64,000 nt of DNA. Origin: Motiliproteus sp. SC1-56 (GTDB taxonomy: Bacteria; Pseudomonadota; Gammaproteobacteria; Pseudomonadales; Balneatricaceae). Of this stretch, positions 26,833 through 36,450 are shown in pieces (position 1 is the first letter of the stretch; every line of letters starts with the position of its first letter). The stretch lies in contig NZ_JAEMGS010000006.1 of NCBI RefSeq assembly GCF_017309075.1, forward strand, positions 1 through 64,000. The letters are read 5' to 3'. A model generated the notes under the pieces. That model was given only the letters and a program-made list of their open reading frames with translations, was not told where the DNA came from and ran no database searches. The position numbers and the translations under genes were made by a program.

Positions 26833-26875
26833 ATTGTCGACAATACTTAACTTAAGCCCCTGTTTCGGCTAGAAT
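26833..26875 (+). promoter_or_regulatory. acnB promoter with upstream 12-bp palindrome
   Basis: TTAACT (26847) and TAGAAT (26870) are separated by 17 bases, about 95 bp before the acnB start. Directly upstream, 26833-26844 is the perfect palindrome ATTGTCGACAAT. It resembles operators of FadR/VanR-type GntR regulators, including those of propionate and organic-acid pathways. The regulator is not in this window. Confidence 0.5.
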
Positions 26876-26968
26876 CGCCCCGCCAAAACAGAAATCGATG
26901 ACCACATCGACAGGGTCTGTCCACGGCCGTCCGCGGCCCCGATCCTGGTAGATAACGAGGGCTATAAC

Positions 26969-29569
26969 GTGCTTGAAGCTTACCGCAAACATGTAGAAGA
27001 ACGAGCAGCGGAAGGCGTCCCCCCCAAACCCCTGGACGCCGAACAGACCGCCGCGCTTGTGGACCTTCTCAAGAATCCCCCCGCCGGTGAAGAAGAATTC
27101 ATTCTGGACCTGCTGAAAAACCGCATTCCCGCAGGTGTAGACCAGGCGGCCTACGTCAAGGCCGGTTTCCTGGCCGCCATCGCCAAGGGCGAGGCAGAAA
27201 GCCCCCTGATCGACAAAGTCCAGGCCGTTGAGCTGCTGGGCACCATGCTGGGCGGCTACAACATCGCCCCGCTGATCGACTGCCTGGACGACGACGCGCT
27301 GGCGCCCGCCGCCGCCAAGGCGCTGTCCCACACCCTGCTGATGTTCGATGCGTTCCACGACGTGCAGGAGAAGATGGAAGCGGGCAACGCTTACGCCAAG
27401 CAGATCATGGAATCCTGGGCCAACGCCGAGTGGTTCACCTCCAAGAAGAAAGTGCCCGAGAAGATCACCGTCACCGTGTTCAAGGTACCCGGTGAGACCA
27501 ACACCGACGACCTTTCTCCCGCGCCCGACGCCTGGTCGCGCCCGGACATCCCCCTGCACGCCAACGCCATGCTGAAGATGGCCCGCGAAGGCATCAACCC
27601 CGAGGAGCCCGGCACCACCGGCCCCCTCAAGCAGATCGAGGAAGTCAAGGCCAAGGGTTACCCCGTTGCCTACGTGGGCGACGTGGTCGGTACCGGCTCT
27701 TCCCGTAAGTCCGCCACCAACTCCGTGCTCTGGTTCTTCGGCGACGACATTCCCTTTGTCCCTAACAAGCGCGCCGGCGGTTTCTGTTTCGGCGGCAAGA
27801 TCGCCCCCATCTTCTTCAACACCATGGAAGATGCCGGCGCCCTGCCCATCGAGATGGACGTTGAAAAGATGAACATGGGCGACGTCATCGACGTCTACCC
27901 CTACGAGGGCGTGGTCAAGAACCACGAGACCGGCGAAGAGCTGTGCCAGTTCCAGCTCAAGACCAAGGTGATCCTGGACGAAGTCCAGGCCGGCGGTCGT
28001 ATTCCCCTGATCATCGGTCGCGGCCTGACCACCAAGGCCCGCGAAGTACTCGGCATGGGCCCCACCGACCTGTTCCGCCTGCCCGAGCAGCCGGCTGACA
28101 GCGGCAAGGGCTACTCCCTGGCGCAGAAGATGGTCGGCAAGGCCTGCGGCGTCGAGGGCGTACGCCCCGGCACCTACTGCGAGCCCAAGATGACCACCGT
28201 AGGCTCCCAGGACACCACCGGCCCCATGACCCGCGACGAGCTGAAAGACCTGGCCTGCCTCGGCTTCTCCGCCGACCTGACCATGCAGTCTTTCTGCCAC
28301 ACCGCGGCCTACCCCAAGCCCGTGGACGTCAACACCCACCACACCCTGCCCGACTTCATCATGAACCGCGGCGGTGTCTCCCTGCGTCCGGGTGACGGCG
28401 TTATCCACTCCTGGCTGAACCGCATGCTGCTGCCCGACACCGTGGGCACCGGCGGTGACTCCCACACCCGTTTCCCGCTGGGTATCTCGTTCCCGGCCGG
28501 CTCCGGCCTGGTTGCCTTCGCTGCGGCCACCGGCGTTATGCCCCTGGACATGCCGGAATCCGTTCTGGTGCGCTTCAAGGGCGAGAAGATGCAGCCCGGC
28601 ATCACCCTGCGTGACCTGGTCAACGCCATTCCCTACTACGCCATCAAGCAGGGTCTGCTGACCGTGGCCAAGGCCGGCAAGAAGAACATCTTCTCCGGTC
28701 GCATCCTGGAAATTGAAGGGCTGCCCAACCTGAAGGTGGAGCAGGCGTTCGAGCTGTCCGACGCTTCCGCCGAGCGCTCCGCCGCCGGCTGTACCATCAA
28801 GCTCAACGAGGCGCCCATCAAGGAGTACCTGGAGTCCAACATCACCATGCTCAAGTGGATGATCTCCCAGGGCTACGGTGACGAGCGCACCATTGCTCGC
28901 CGGATCAAGGGAATGGAAGAGTGGCTGGCCAACCCCGAGCTGATGGAAGCCGACAAGGACGCCGAGTACGCCGCGGTCATCGAGATCGACCTGAACGACG
29001 TAAAAGAGCCGATCCTGGCCTGCCCCAACGACCCCGACGACGTCAAGCTGCTGTCCGAGGTTCAGGGCACCCAGATCGACGAGGTCTTCATCGGCTCGTG
29101 CATGACCAACATCGGTCACTTCCGTGCTGCCGGCAAGGTGCTGGAGAAGGTCAAGAGCCTGCCCACCCGCATGTGGGTTGCGCCCCCGACCAAGATGGAC
29201 CAGTTCCAGCTGACCGAGGAAGGCTACTACGGCACCTTCGGCCGCGCCGGCGTGCGCACCGAAATGCCCGGCTGCTCCCTGTGCATGGGTAACCAGGCCC
29301 GGGTTGCCGCCAACAGCACCGTGGTCTCCACCTCGACCCGGAACTTCCCCAACCGTCTGGGCGATAACGCCAACGTCTACCTCTCCTCCGCGGAGCTGGC
29401 AGCCGTGGCCGCCGCCCTGGGCAAGATCCCCACCTTCGAGGAATACATGGCGTACGCGCAGGACATCAACACCATGGCTGATGATGTCTACCGCTACCTC
29501 AACTTCCACGAGATCGAGGCCTACCAGAAGGCCGCCGCCACCGTGATTCCCACCGTCGAGGCTTCCTAA
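26969..29569 (+). CDS. acnB: Bifunctional aconitate hydratase 2 / 2-methylisocitrate dehydratase
   Basis: This 866-residue TCA-cycle enzyme interconverts citrate and isocitrate. The N-terminal HEAT-like domain begins [23 protein letters not shown]. The swivelling domain has [29 protein letters not shown], and the Fe-S ligands lie in [26 protein letters not shown] and [14 protein letters not shown]. It starts at a GTG with GAGGG before it. Length matches AcnB, not AcnA. It stands alone, with a promoter upstream and a strong terminator downstream. AcnB also acts as an iron-sensing RNA binder in other bacteria. Confidence 0.98.
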   Translation: MLEAYRKHVEERAAEGVPPKPLDAEQTAALVDLLKNPPAGEEEFILDLLKNRIPAGVDQAAYVKAGFLAAIAKGEAESPLIDKVQAVELLGTMLGGYNIAPLIDCLDDDALAPAAAKALSHTLLMFDAFHDVQEKMEAGNAYAKQIMESWANAEWFTSKKKVPEKITVTVFKVPGETNTDDLSPAPDAWSRPDIPLHANAMLKMAREGINPEEPGTTGPLKQIEEVKAKGYPVAYVGDVVGTGSSRKSATNSVLWFFGDDIPFVPNKRAGGFCFGGKIAPIFFNTMEDAGALPIEMDVEKMNMGDVIDVYPYEGVVKNHETGEELCQFQLKTKVILDEVQAGGRIPLIIGRGLTTKAREVLGMGPTDLFRLPEQPADSGKGYSLAQKMVGKACGVEGVRPGTYCEPKMTTVGSQDTTGPMTRDELKDLACLGFSADLTMQSFCHTAAYPKPVDVNTHHTLPDFIMNRGGVSLRPGDGVIHSWLNRMLLPDTVGTGGDSHTRFPLGISFPAGSGLVAFAAATGVMPLDMPESVLVRFKGEKMQPGITLRDLVNAIPYYAIKQGLLTVAKAGKKNIFSGRILEIEGLPNLKVEQAFELSDASAERSAAGCTIKLNEAPIKEYLESNITMLKWMISQGYGDERTIARRIKGMEEWLANPELMEADKDAEYAAVIEIDLNDVKEPILACPNDPDDVKLLSEVQGTQIDEVFIGSCMTNIGHFRAAGKVLEKVKSLPTRMWVAPPTKMDQFQLTEEGYYGTFGRAGVRTEMPGCSLCMGNQARVAANSTVVSTSTRNFPNRLGDNANVYLSSAELAAVAAALGKIPTFEEYMAYAQDINTMADDVYRYLNFHEIEAYQKAAATVIPTVEAS

Positions 29570-29597
29570 GCCTTAACGGTTCACGGACCGCGATCTG

Positions 29598-29630
29598 AAA
29601 GCCCCGCAGGCTAACCTGCGGGGCTTTTTT
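29598..29630 (+). terminator. Rho-independent terminator of acnB
   Basis: AAAGCCCCGCAGG and CCTGCGGGGCTTT form a 13-bp stem around CTAA, followed by a T run. It lies 28 bp after the acnB stop. Confidence 0.92.
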
Positions 29631-29812
29631 ATGAGTACGCCAAAGGGATTTACCGGGGCACTCATGTACAACGTGGCCACTCTGAGAAATCCGGTCGAGC
29701 GACAGGAAATGCCCCAAAGGGGACATATCGTGAGCTGGCTGGATCGGCTTCTAAGGACACTTAGCTGCCTGTTAGGTATTGTTTTCGTCCCAAAGTAGAT
29801 TGTTTAAGCGCT

Positions 29813-30640
29813 CTAGAAGACATAAATGAACCCGACGCCAACTTCGGCTTCATAGTTGTTACGTGCGATGGGGCTATCCTCAATGTCGCTGCTGTAACGC
29901 TCATAAACCGCCTCGCCGAAAATCTGCCAATTTTCGTCGATATAATGGCGATAATTGTAATTGAATCCAAACGAGCGGAATCCTCCACTCAGATCGGTCT
30001 CATCCAGTCCCGATGCCGCTGATTGCCCTGCGTCTATGCCAAAATCTTTACTGGCATAATCGCTATCGTGAAATACCACAGCGACAGCAATTTCATGGCC
30101 AGTTCCGTCCTTGTGGTCGCCGAAGCGGCGCCCCACTGCAATCAGACCAAGACTTCCGTTATCGCCGGTTACAACTCGACCATCCAGCCAATAACGCCAA
30201 TCGACATCGAAAGCACGACGTGCTTGCAGCACGAGCTCAAAGTCCTCATCCGCATCGCCGAGTCCATCCAAACGACCGTCATCGGAATCGCTTTCTTCAC
30301 GCCCCTCATCGAACGCCACTGCCGCCTCAAATAGCCACTTATTAGCACGAAGACCACGCCATCCCAACGCCTCACCGGCCCAAAAGAAAATATCATCACC
30401 GCTACGCCACTGAACTGCACCAGCGGGATCGACTTCGAAGCCATACTCATCCGACCCTTCATAGGCAGATTCGTATTCAACACTCAAGCCCAGCCCGAAG
30501 CCCCAGCCATCATCACCCCTCGTAAAATCCTCGATCGAGGGTAAAGGCACTAAAGCTGTTGTTCCGTCGCCTGCTAGCGCAACTTGAAAGAAGAGGGTAT
30601 GTATGAACACCCCCAACAGTAAACCTTTAGCCTTTTTCAT
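29813..30640 (-). CDS. MipA/OmpV family outer-membrane protein
   Basis: This 275-residue protein has a signal peptide (MKKAKGLLLGVFIHTLFFQVALA). The mature part opens with GWGFGLGLSVEYESAYEGSDEYGFEVDPAGAVQW, the typical MipA/OmpV start. Alternating beta strands follow, and it ends with AEVGVGFIYVF, an aromatic C-terminus for barrel insertion. Family members are scaffolds for murein enzymes or porin-like and salt-responsive proteins. Its codon use is less GC-rich than its neighbours. Confidence 0.82.
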   Translation of the reverse strand: MKKAKGLLLGVFIHTLFFQVALAGDGTTALVPLPSIEDFTRGDDGWGFGLGLSVEYESAYEGSDEYGFEVDPAGAVQWRSGDDIFFWAGEALGWRGLRANKWLFEAAVAFDEGREESDSDDGRLDGLGDADEDFELVLQARRAFDVDWRYWLDGRVVTGDNGSLGLIAVGRRFGDHKDGTGHEIAVAVVFHDSDYASKDFGIDAGQSAASGLDETDLSGGFRSFGFNYNYRHYIDENWQIFGEAVYERYSSDIEDSPIARNNYEAEVGVGFIYVF

Positions 30641-31049
30641 TTAAATCCCGCTCCTGCGTGTATCGAGGCAGAATGATGCATCAGATTGTGTGGAGACAAC
30701 GCGAAGTATAGTAATCGTTGGCACGAGCTTGGGTTGGTCTCGGAGCATCCAGGTAAAGAGATCACAGCTGGCAGGGTTGTGTTGTTTGCTGTCTGTCTTC
30801 AGCTGTAGCTATGCGTTCGCAATGTCACAGTCGAAGACATCGTAAAGGCCGCTCTGGATGTCCACTTTGTGTTGGTAGCTGTCACTTGGAACGCGCTCGT
30901 CTAATTTCTGCAATAGGGCGATCCCCTCCCACCCACAAATGTCGAAGCTGAAATAACCGTCCCGCGGGCCAGCGCCTTTTGAGCCTGGCGCTGGGCGTTG
31001 GCGGGCGTTGTCCGGTATCATGCCCGCTGCGCTATCAAGAGAGAATGCA
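30641..31049. other. Intergenic region with weak ORF remnant
   Basis: This stretch holds the upstream regions of the OmpV-type gene and the DUF2185 gene. A 70-codon minus-strand frame at 30809-31021 (ending DVFDCDIANA) has no recognised homology or clear ribosome site and may be a remnant. Confidence 0.4.
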
Positions 31050-31451
31050 ATGACTGATCAATACGACACCCAAGAAGAGATCCGCCCCTTTCTGGCGCTG
31101 GTATCGAAGATGGCGGTGGGCGAAAAGCCGCTGCCGGTGCGCTTTATGTACAAGACGGTGCCGGCCAACCTGCGCGATACCGGCTGGCGCATGTATACCG
31201 GCTACGAGGACCCGGCGTTTCTCGCCGACCCCAAGAACATGATGCCCTACCCCATCGAGACCCTGGTGAAGATGGACGAATCCCTCCAGGAGCGCCTGGA
31301 GGCCAAACCCGGCACCGTCTGGGAGCGGGTTCCCGGCTCGGCCTGGGAGGAGGTGCACGATTTCGAGATCCCCAGCGAAGAGGTGGATCACGAAACCCTC
31401 CACGACCTGGATGAGTTCGAGGCGCTGAACAAGGGCGACAACCGGGACTGA
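31050..31451 (+). CDS. DUF2185 (Imm33-like) protein
   Basis: This 133-residue protein has the DUF2185/Imm33 core: FLALVSKMAVGEKPLPVRFMYKTVPANLRDTGWRMYTGYEDPAFLADPKNMMPYPIETLVKMDESLQERLEAKPGTVWER. The GWR..SGxEDPxF pattern is typical. The ATG at 31050 follows AAGAGAGAA. Related domains occur as immunity proteins of polymorphic toxin systems, but also alone. No toxin gene is visible nearby, so an immunity role is unproven. Confidence 0.75.
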   Translation: MTDQYDTQEEIRPFLALVSKMAVGEKPLPVRFMYKTVPANLRDTGWRMYTGYEDPAFLADPKNMMPYPIETLVKMDESLQERLEAKPGTVWERVPGSAWEEVHDFEIPSEEVDHETLHDLDEFEALNKGDNRD

Positions 31452-31461
31452 GCACCCCTTC

Positions 31462-31490
31462 GCGGCGGGGTTTCGCAGCGACCCCGCCGC
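31462..31490. terminator. Hairpin between convergent genes
   Basis: GCGGCGGGGT and ACCCCGCCGC form a perfect 10-bp stem with a 9-base loop, between the convergent DUF2185 and macrodomain genes. There is no long T run. Confidence 0.55.
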
Positions 31491-31517
31491 TCTCTACTGC
31501 TTTCAGCCCCGCCTCCT

Positions 31518-32027
31518 TCAGCCCTGCGCCAGCGCCGCGCGATAAAGCTCGGCCATCTCCTGTCCAAAACAGCAGAAAATCACCGTTTCGACACCCTCGT
31601 GCGCTTGCAGCGCCTGCGCCACCTCGCGTACCGCGATGGTCACGGCCTTGTCCGCTGGATAACCGTAGACGCCGCAGCTGATGGCGGGAAAAGCGATGCG
31701 TTTCAGTTTTTTCTCCGCCGCCAGCGCCAGGCTATTGCGGTAACAGTTAGCCAGCAGCTCGGGTTCGCCCTGGTCGCCCCCGTGCCAAACAGGCCCCACG
31801 GTATGGATCACGTAGGCGGCGGGTAACCGGTAGCCCCGGGTAAGCTTCGCCTCCCCGGTTTCGCAGCCGCCAAGCGTTTTGCACGCTGCCAGCAGCTCCG
31901 GCCCGGCGGCGCGGTGAATCGCTCCGTCCACGCCTCCGCCCCCCAACAGGGAGCGGTTGGCCGCATTGACGATGGCGTCCACCGCAAGGCGTGTGATGTC
32001 TCCCTGCTGTACCTGCATTCGGCCCAT
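31518..32027 (-). CDS. Macrodomain protein (O-acetyl-ADP-ribose deacetylase type)
   Basis: This 169-residue single macrodomain matches the YmdB/MacroD group. The motifs are [43 protein letters not shown], in which the Asn/Gly-rich loop and VDGAIH are catalytic-loop elements, and [26 protein letters not shown]. The ATG at 32027 follows GGAGG, and an upstream start adds 19 unlike residues. Such enzymes hydrolyse O-acetyl-ADP-ribose or remove ADP-ribose from proteins. Confidence 0.92.
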   Translation of the reverse strand: MGRMQVQQGDITRLAVDAIVNAANRSLLGGGGVDGAIHRAAGPELLAACKTLGGCETGEAKLTRGYRLPAAYVIHTVGPVWHGGDQGEPELLANCYRNSLALAAEKKLKRIAFPAISCGVYGYPADKAVTIAVREVAQALQAHEGVETVIFCCFGQEMAELYRAALAQG

Positions 32028-32366
32028 GTACGCCTCCATTTCACAAAATGATATTTGTTTATATTCAGGAATTTGCGGGCACATTTCTGGCGCGAAACTA
32101 GACGTATGGCCAATGTTTCACACCCCCCGCTTCTGGCATAGTAGCGCCACTTTTATTGCCGTCGGCGTCCCCGCTTCCGCTTAACGGGGGGAGTTGCTAT
32201 TCTTAGCCGCCGCCGTACAGGGTGCATAACGATAATAACTCCATGCCCCCGCATTCAGAGCCGGTATAACAAAAGCTTAGGAGGCACGAACTGGCCGCTC
32301 CAGGCCGGTGCCGTGTGTCCGCGTCAAACACAACCCTTTTTAATTACTCTGATGTAGGAACCGAGA
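32028..32366 (+). promoter_or_regulatory. Long upstream region of nhaB
   Basis: This 339-bp gap lies between the macrodomain gene and nhaB. It is GC-rich and has several short complementary stretches (e.g. GGCCGCTCC...CCGGTGCC, 32291-32312). It could hold a structured leader, but I recognise no riboswitch class. The ribosome site TAGGAACCGAGA lies directly before the ATG. Confidence 0.35.
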
Positions 32367-33869
32367 ATGACTGGAACCCTCGCACAGTCCTTTTTGCGCA
32401 ATTTCCTCGGAAATTCGCCAATCTGGTACAAGCAGGCGATCATCGCCTTTCTGATCCTCAACCCGCTGATCCTCTTCATCGCCGGCCCCGTGGTCACCGG
32501 CTGGCTGCTGATCTTCGAGTTTATCTTCACCCTGGCCATGGCCCTCAAGTGCTACCCGCTGCAACCGGGCGGCCTGCTGGCCATCGAGGCGGTGGTGATC
32601 GGCCTGACCCACCCCGAGCAGATCTACCACGAGGTAGCCGCCAACCTGCCGGTCATCCTGCTGCTGATGTTCATGGTAGCCGGTATCTACTTTATGAAGG
32701 GCATGCTGCTCTACGTCTTCACCAAGCTGCTGCTGAACGTGCGCGACAAGGTCAAGCTGGCGCTGCTGTTCTCCTTCATGGGCGCCTTCCTCTCCGCCTT
32801 CCTGGACGCGCTGACCGTAACCGCGGTGCTGATCAGCGCCGGTGTCGGTTTCTACTCCGTCTACCACAAGGTCGCTTCCGGCAAGGACTACAGCCTGGAC
32901 CACGACCACTCCAGCGACGAGCACCTGGGCGAAGACCACCGCACCGAACTCGACCAGTTCCGCGCCTTCCTGCGTAGCCTGCTGATGCACGGCGCCGTCG
33001 GCACGGCCCTCGGCGGGGTCTGCACCCTGGTGGGCGAGCCCCAGAACCTGCTGATCGGCGCCAAGATGGAGTGGCACTTCGTCGAGTTCTTCGTACGCAC
33101 CGCGCCCGTCTCCATGCCGGTACTGATCTGCGGTCTGCTGACCGTGGTATTGCTGGAGAAGAAGAAGCTGTTCGGTTACGGCGCCCAGATTCCCGAGAAC
33201 GTCTACAAGATACTGCAGGAATTTGACCGCGCCCAGGACGCCAAGCAGACCAAGCGCGACAAGGTCGCCCTTTACGTGCAGTTCGCCGTGGCGCTGTTTT
33301 TGATCGTCGGTCTGGCCATGCACCTGGCCGAGGTAGGCATCATCGGCCTCACCGTCATCGTGCTGCTGACCGCCTTCAACGGCATCACCGAGGAGCACCA
33401 GATCGGCAAGGCCTTTGAAGAGGCCCTGCCCTTTACCGCGCTGCTGGTGGTGTTCTTCGCCATTGTTTCGGTGATTCACGACCAGCACCTGTTCCAGCCC
33501 ATCATCGAGGCGGTGCTGGCCATGGACCTGGGCGTGCAGCCGGCCATGTTCTTCATCGCCAACGGTATTCTCTCGGCGATCAGCGACAACGTGTTCGTGG
33601 CCACGGTCTACATCAACGAAGTGGCGGCGGCCTACGCCAACGGCGCCATCACCCGCGAGCACTTCGAGCACCTGGCCGTCGCCATCAACACCGGCACCAA
33701 CCTGCCCTCGGTGGCGACCCCCAACGGTCAGGCAGCTTTCCTGTTCCTGCTGACCTCGGCCATCGCGCCCCTGGTGCGCCTCTCCTACATGCGGATGGTG
33801 ATCATGGCCCTGCCCTACACCATCGTGCTGAGCCTGGTCGGCCTGCTGGCCGTGGTGGTCGCCCTCTAA
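32367..33869 (+). CDS. nhaB: Na+/H+ antiporter NhaB
   Basis: This 500-residue inner-membrane antiporter has the NhaB N-terminus ([73 protein letters not shown]). The core includes [27 protein letters not shown] and [20 protein letters not shown], and the end [18 protein letters not shown] and [22 protein letters not shown]. About twelve hydrophobic helices can be traced. It exports Na+ in exchange for protons and fits a saline habitat. A clean terminator follows. Confidence 0.97.
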   Translation: MTGTLAQSFLRNFLGNSPIWYKQAIIAFLILNPLILFIAGPVVTGWLLIFEFIFTLAMALKCYPLQPGGLLAIEAVVIGLTHPEQIYHEVAANLPVILLLMFMVAGIYFMKGMLLYVFTKLLLNVRDKVKLALLFSFMGAFLSAFLDALTVTAVLISAGVGFYSVYHKVASGKDYSLDHDHSSDEHLGEDHRTELDQFRAFLRSLLMHGAVGTALGGVCTLVGEPQNLLIGAKMEWHFVEFFVRTAPVSMPVLICGLLTVVLLEKKKLFGYGAQIPENVYKILQEFDRAQDAKQTKRDKVALYVQFAVALFLIVGLAMHLAEVGIIGLTVIVLLTAFNGITEEHQIGKAFEEALPFTALLVVFFAIVSVIHDQHLFQPIIEAVLAMDLGVQPAMFFIANGILSAISDNVFVATVYINEVAAAYANGAITREHFEHLAVAINTGTNLPSVATPNGQAAFLFLLTSAIAPLVRLSYMRMVIMALPYTIVLSLVGLLAVVVAL

Positions 33870-33893
33870 CGGGCACCGCCAGCGACAACAGCA

Positions 33894-33921
33894 AAAAAGG
33901 CAGCCCTCGGGCTGCCTTTTT
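33894..33921. terminator. Rho-independent terminator of nhaB
   Basis: AAAAAGGCAGCCC and GGGCTGCCTTTTT form a stem around TC, with T runs on both strands. It serves nhaB and the convergent dnaQ. Confidence 0.9.
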
Positions 33922-33960
33922 CGTTTCTGCGCCTCAGCGCGGGTAACGCGGTGGACCGTC

Positions 33961-34662
33961 TCAGCCCGCCCGCCAGACGCTGCCGCCGCTTTTCTTATCG
34001 ATGCGATCGAGCATGGCCTCGTGCTCGGCCAGCTCCTCGGCGCTGGCACGCACCACGGCCAGGTCATACTGCCCCGGCGCCACCCGCTGTATGTCGCTGA
34101 CCGCCACCTTGCCGTCGGCGCCGTGCCCCAGGGAGAGATCGGTCTGGCCGCCGGTGAGAAAGAGGTAGACGTCGGCGAGGATCTCCGAGTCCAGCAAGGC
34201 CCCGTGCAGTTCACGGTTGGAGTTGTCCACGCCGTAGCGTTTGCACAGGGCGTCCAGGCTATTCTTGGCGCCGGGGTGCTTTTGCCGGGCAAAGGTAAGG
34301 GTGTCGAACACCGTGCAGATCTGGTCCAGGGTACCGAACCGGGGGCCGGCCAAGTTGAACTCGTGGTTGATAAAGCCCACGTCGAAGGGGGCGTTGTGAA
34401 TGATCAGCTCGGCGCCACGGATAAACTCGATGAACTCGTCGACGATTTCGGTAAAGCGGGGTTTGTCGGCGAGGTATTCGTTGGTGATGCCGTGCACCGA
34501 GATGGCTTCTGCCTCCACCTCCCGGTCAGGGTTGATGTACTGGTGGTAGGTACGCCCGGTGAGCTTGCGGCCCACCATCTCAACACAGCCGATTTCGATA
34601 ATACGGTGGCCCTGGGAGGGTTCGATACCGGTGGTCTCGGTATCCAGAACAATCTGTCGCAT
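33961..34662 (-). CDS. dnaQ: DNA polymerase III epsilon subunit (3'-5' proofreading exonuclease)
   Basis: This 233-residue DEDDh exonuclease proofreads for Pol III. Exo I is [22 protein letters not shown] at the start, Exo II is [17 protein letters not shown], and Exo III epsilon is [27 protein letters not shown], with the His and Asp of the active site. A C-terminal tail for alpha-subunit binding is present. It is divergent from rnhA across about 80 bp, the same arrangement as in E. coli. Confidence 0.96.
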   Translation of the reverse strand: MRQIVLDTETTGIEPSQGHRIIEIGCVEMVGRKLTGRTYHQYINPDREVEAEAISVHGITNEYLADKPRFTEIVDEFIEFIRGAELIIHNAPFDVGFINHEFNLAGPRFGTLDQICTVFDTLTFARQKHPGAKNSLDALCKRYGVDNSNRELHGALLDSEILADVYLFLTGGQTDLSLGHGADGKVAVSDIQRVAPGQYDLAVVRASAEELAEHEAMLDRIDKKSGGSVWRAG

Positions 34663-34743
34663 GGAGCGGGTCCGGGTTGCTGCTACACAAAGGCGTATCT
34701 TAACACTACAATGGCGCTCGCGTTATTTCCCGAGGAGTCCATT

Positions 34744-35214
34744 TTGAGCACCAACAAAACCGTGCGGGCCTACACAGACGGCTCCTGTCTTGGCAACCCC
34801 GGTCCCGGCGGTTACGGCGTGCTGCTGCTCTACAAGGGGCACCGCAAGGAGCTGAGCCAGGGCTTTGCCCGCACCACCAACAACCGCATGGAGCTGCTGG
34901 CGGCCATCGAGGCGCTGGCGCTGCTGAACGAGCCTTGCCACGTGGTGCTCACCACCGACAGCCAGTACGTGCGCCAGGGCATTACCCAGTGGATCAGCGG
35001 CTGGAAGCGCAAGGGCTGGAAAACCGCCAGCAAGGCGCCGGTCAAAAACGTGGACCTCTGGAAGCGTCTCGACGAGCTGGCGCAGAAGCACCAGGTGGAG
35101 TGGCACTGGGTCAAGGGCCACAGTGGCCACCCCGAGAACGAGCGGGTGGATGACCTGGCCCGCGCCGCGGCCGAAGGCAAGGATCTGCTGGAAGACGCGG
35201 GCTTTGCCGGCTGA
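34744..35214 (+). CDS. rnhA: Ribonuclease HI
   Basis: This 156-residue enzyme cleaves the RNA strand of RNA-DNA hybrids. All four acidic catalytic positions are visible: [40 protein letters not shown] and [23 protein letters not shown] start at 34744 is proposed because GAGGAG lies six bases before it and the length then fits RNase HI. An ATG at 34711 would add eleven residues and lacks a ribosome site. It is divergent from dnaQ. Confidence 0.95.
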   Translation: MSTNKTVRAYTDGSCLGNPGPGGYGVLLLYKGHRKELSQGFARTTNNRMELLAAIEALALLNEPCHVVLTTDSQYVRQGITQWISGWKRKGWKTASKAPVKNVDLWKRLDELAQKHQVEWHWVKGHSGHPENERVDDLARAAAEGKDLLEDAGFAG

Positions 35215-35306
35215 ACGGGACGAAAGTGAAGGTTTTCTATCGCCCCCCGCCCCGCCAGCTCAGCCCGGTAAATTTAGCGGAGCTTGGCCCCGGCCCGCAG
35301 TCCCGC

Positions 35307-36359
35307 TCAGAACGCGTGCCCCAGCTTCAGGTAGAACGCGGAGTTGTCCTTCTCCCCCAGCGCGTATTCCGCCTTGATGACAAAGCCTGCCGCCGGCTTG
35401 ACCAGGTAGGTGACGCCCCCTCCCCCGGCGGCGTAGCGATCCCCACCGGCACGGCAATCCGATAGCGACTCATAGAGGCAGGCCAGCCCCGCAAAGAACG
35501 TCATCCCCCAGCGCCCCTGTAGCTGAATGCGGGCCTCCATGTCCACGTGGGTGTACTGTTTCGCTAGGTAGTTGCCCCGGGTGTATCCGCGCAACTGCAG
35601 CGACGAGTAACCGCTCTGGGGCGCGCCCTCGGTCCAGCGCCCGGCCACCTGCACCCCGACCACGTGCGCCTGGCCCAAGGCCGTGAACCAGCGGTAGTCG
35701 CCCTGGATCACATCAAAGGAGTCGTCCCCGCCCAACGCTTCCCGGTAAGCGATGTTGTTGAGCATAAAGTAGTGGCCGCGGGTGGTACTGCGGGTGTTAT
35801 CCCGGTTGTCGTACTCGAGCGCCAGTCCGACGCCGTTGGCATCGAACCCGGTCAGGCCGACCTGCTGGGCCACTTCGTCGCTTAACCCGTCGATACCGAT
35901 GGCGTAATTGGAGGACGCCGCCTGCACCCCGAGGTACCAGAGGGGCTTGAAGCGTCGGGAGTAGCGGACAAACACCCCCTTAAGGTGGTCCTCCGTGTCC
36001 ACCGTGGCGCCGCTGCCCAGGTAGTCGTCGTACTCGTTATTGATGTAGCCGCCGACCACGATGCCGCGAAACTTATGACGGTTCCCGCCCCAGTACAGGT
36101 CCGAGAACAGGCCGGCGGTGTAGGAGTGGGTGTCACTGTAATTAGCGAAACCGCCCACCATGGAGACATTCGACAGGGGATCAAACTGTTTCAGGTAGCC
36201 GGCCATGACGCCGGCCTTGAAGCCTAGCTTGGGATCGTTACTGAGGGTAGGCACCAACAGCCAGGGGGACTCCTGGGCGCGGGCGCCGAAAGAAAACGAT
36301 AGCGACAGGGAAACTAGAAGCAGGCTGGTAAAAAACCGTGATGGCGCTGCAGTCCGCAT
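35307..36359 (-). CDS. BamA/TamA-family outer-membrane barrel protein
   Basis: This 350-residue protein has a signal peptide (residues 1-28, ending FSFGARA) and a barrel resembling the C-terminal bacterial surface antigen domain. Visible are GLALEYDNRDNTRSTTRGHYFMLNN, the conserved D-R-D...TRG motif, LQLRGYTRGNYLAKQYTHVDMEARIQL, and a C-terminus AEYALGEKDNSAFYLKLGHAF. There are no POTRA domains, so it is barrel-only. The function is unknown. Confidence 0.82.
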   Translation of the reverse strand: MRTAAPSRFFTSLLLVSLSLSFSFGARAQESPWLLVPTLSNDPKLGFKAGVMAGYLKQFDPLSNVSMVGGFANYSDTHSYTAGLFSDLYWGGNRHKFRGIVVGGYINNEYDDYLGSGATVDTEDHLKGVFVRYSRRFKPLWYLGVQAASSNYAIGIDGLSDEVAQQVGLTGFDANGVGLALEYDNRDNTRSTTRGHYFMLNNIAYREALGGDDSFDVIQGDYRWFTALGQAHVVGVQVAGRWTEGAPQSGYSSLQLRGYTRGNYLAKQYTHVDMEARIQLQGRWGMTFFAGLACLYESLSDCRAGGDRYAAGGGGVTYLVKPAAGFVIKAEYALGEKDNSAFYLKLGHAF

Positions 36360-36450
36360 GGGCTTTTCCTGGACGGGGCTCGACCCAGGAAAGCTTAGGC
36401 CATTCCACCGCTGGCTTCCGTTTAACCAGCCGCTGGGAACAAGCGGTGGC

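Noticed and set aside
26852-29509. 885-codon open frame antisense to acnB
   Set aside because: It mirrors GC-rich codons of the clearly real acnB, is Gly/His/Val/Gln-rich and has no family features.
32340-34292. 650-codon minus-strand frame across nhaB and dnaQ
   Set aside because: Antisense to nhaB and out of frame with dnaQ; its composition is Gly/Gln/His-rich as in other shadow frames.
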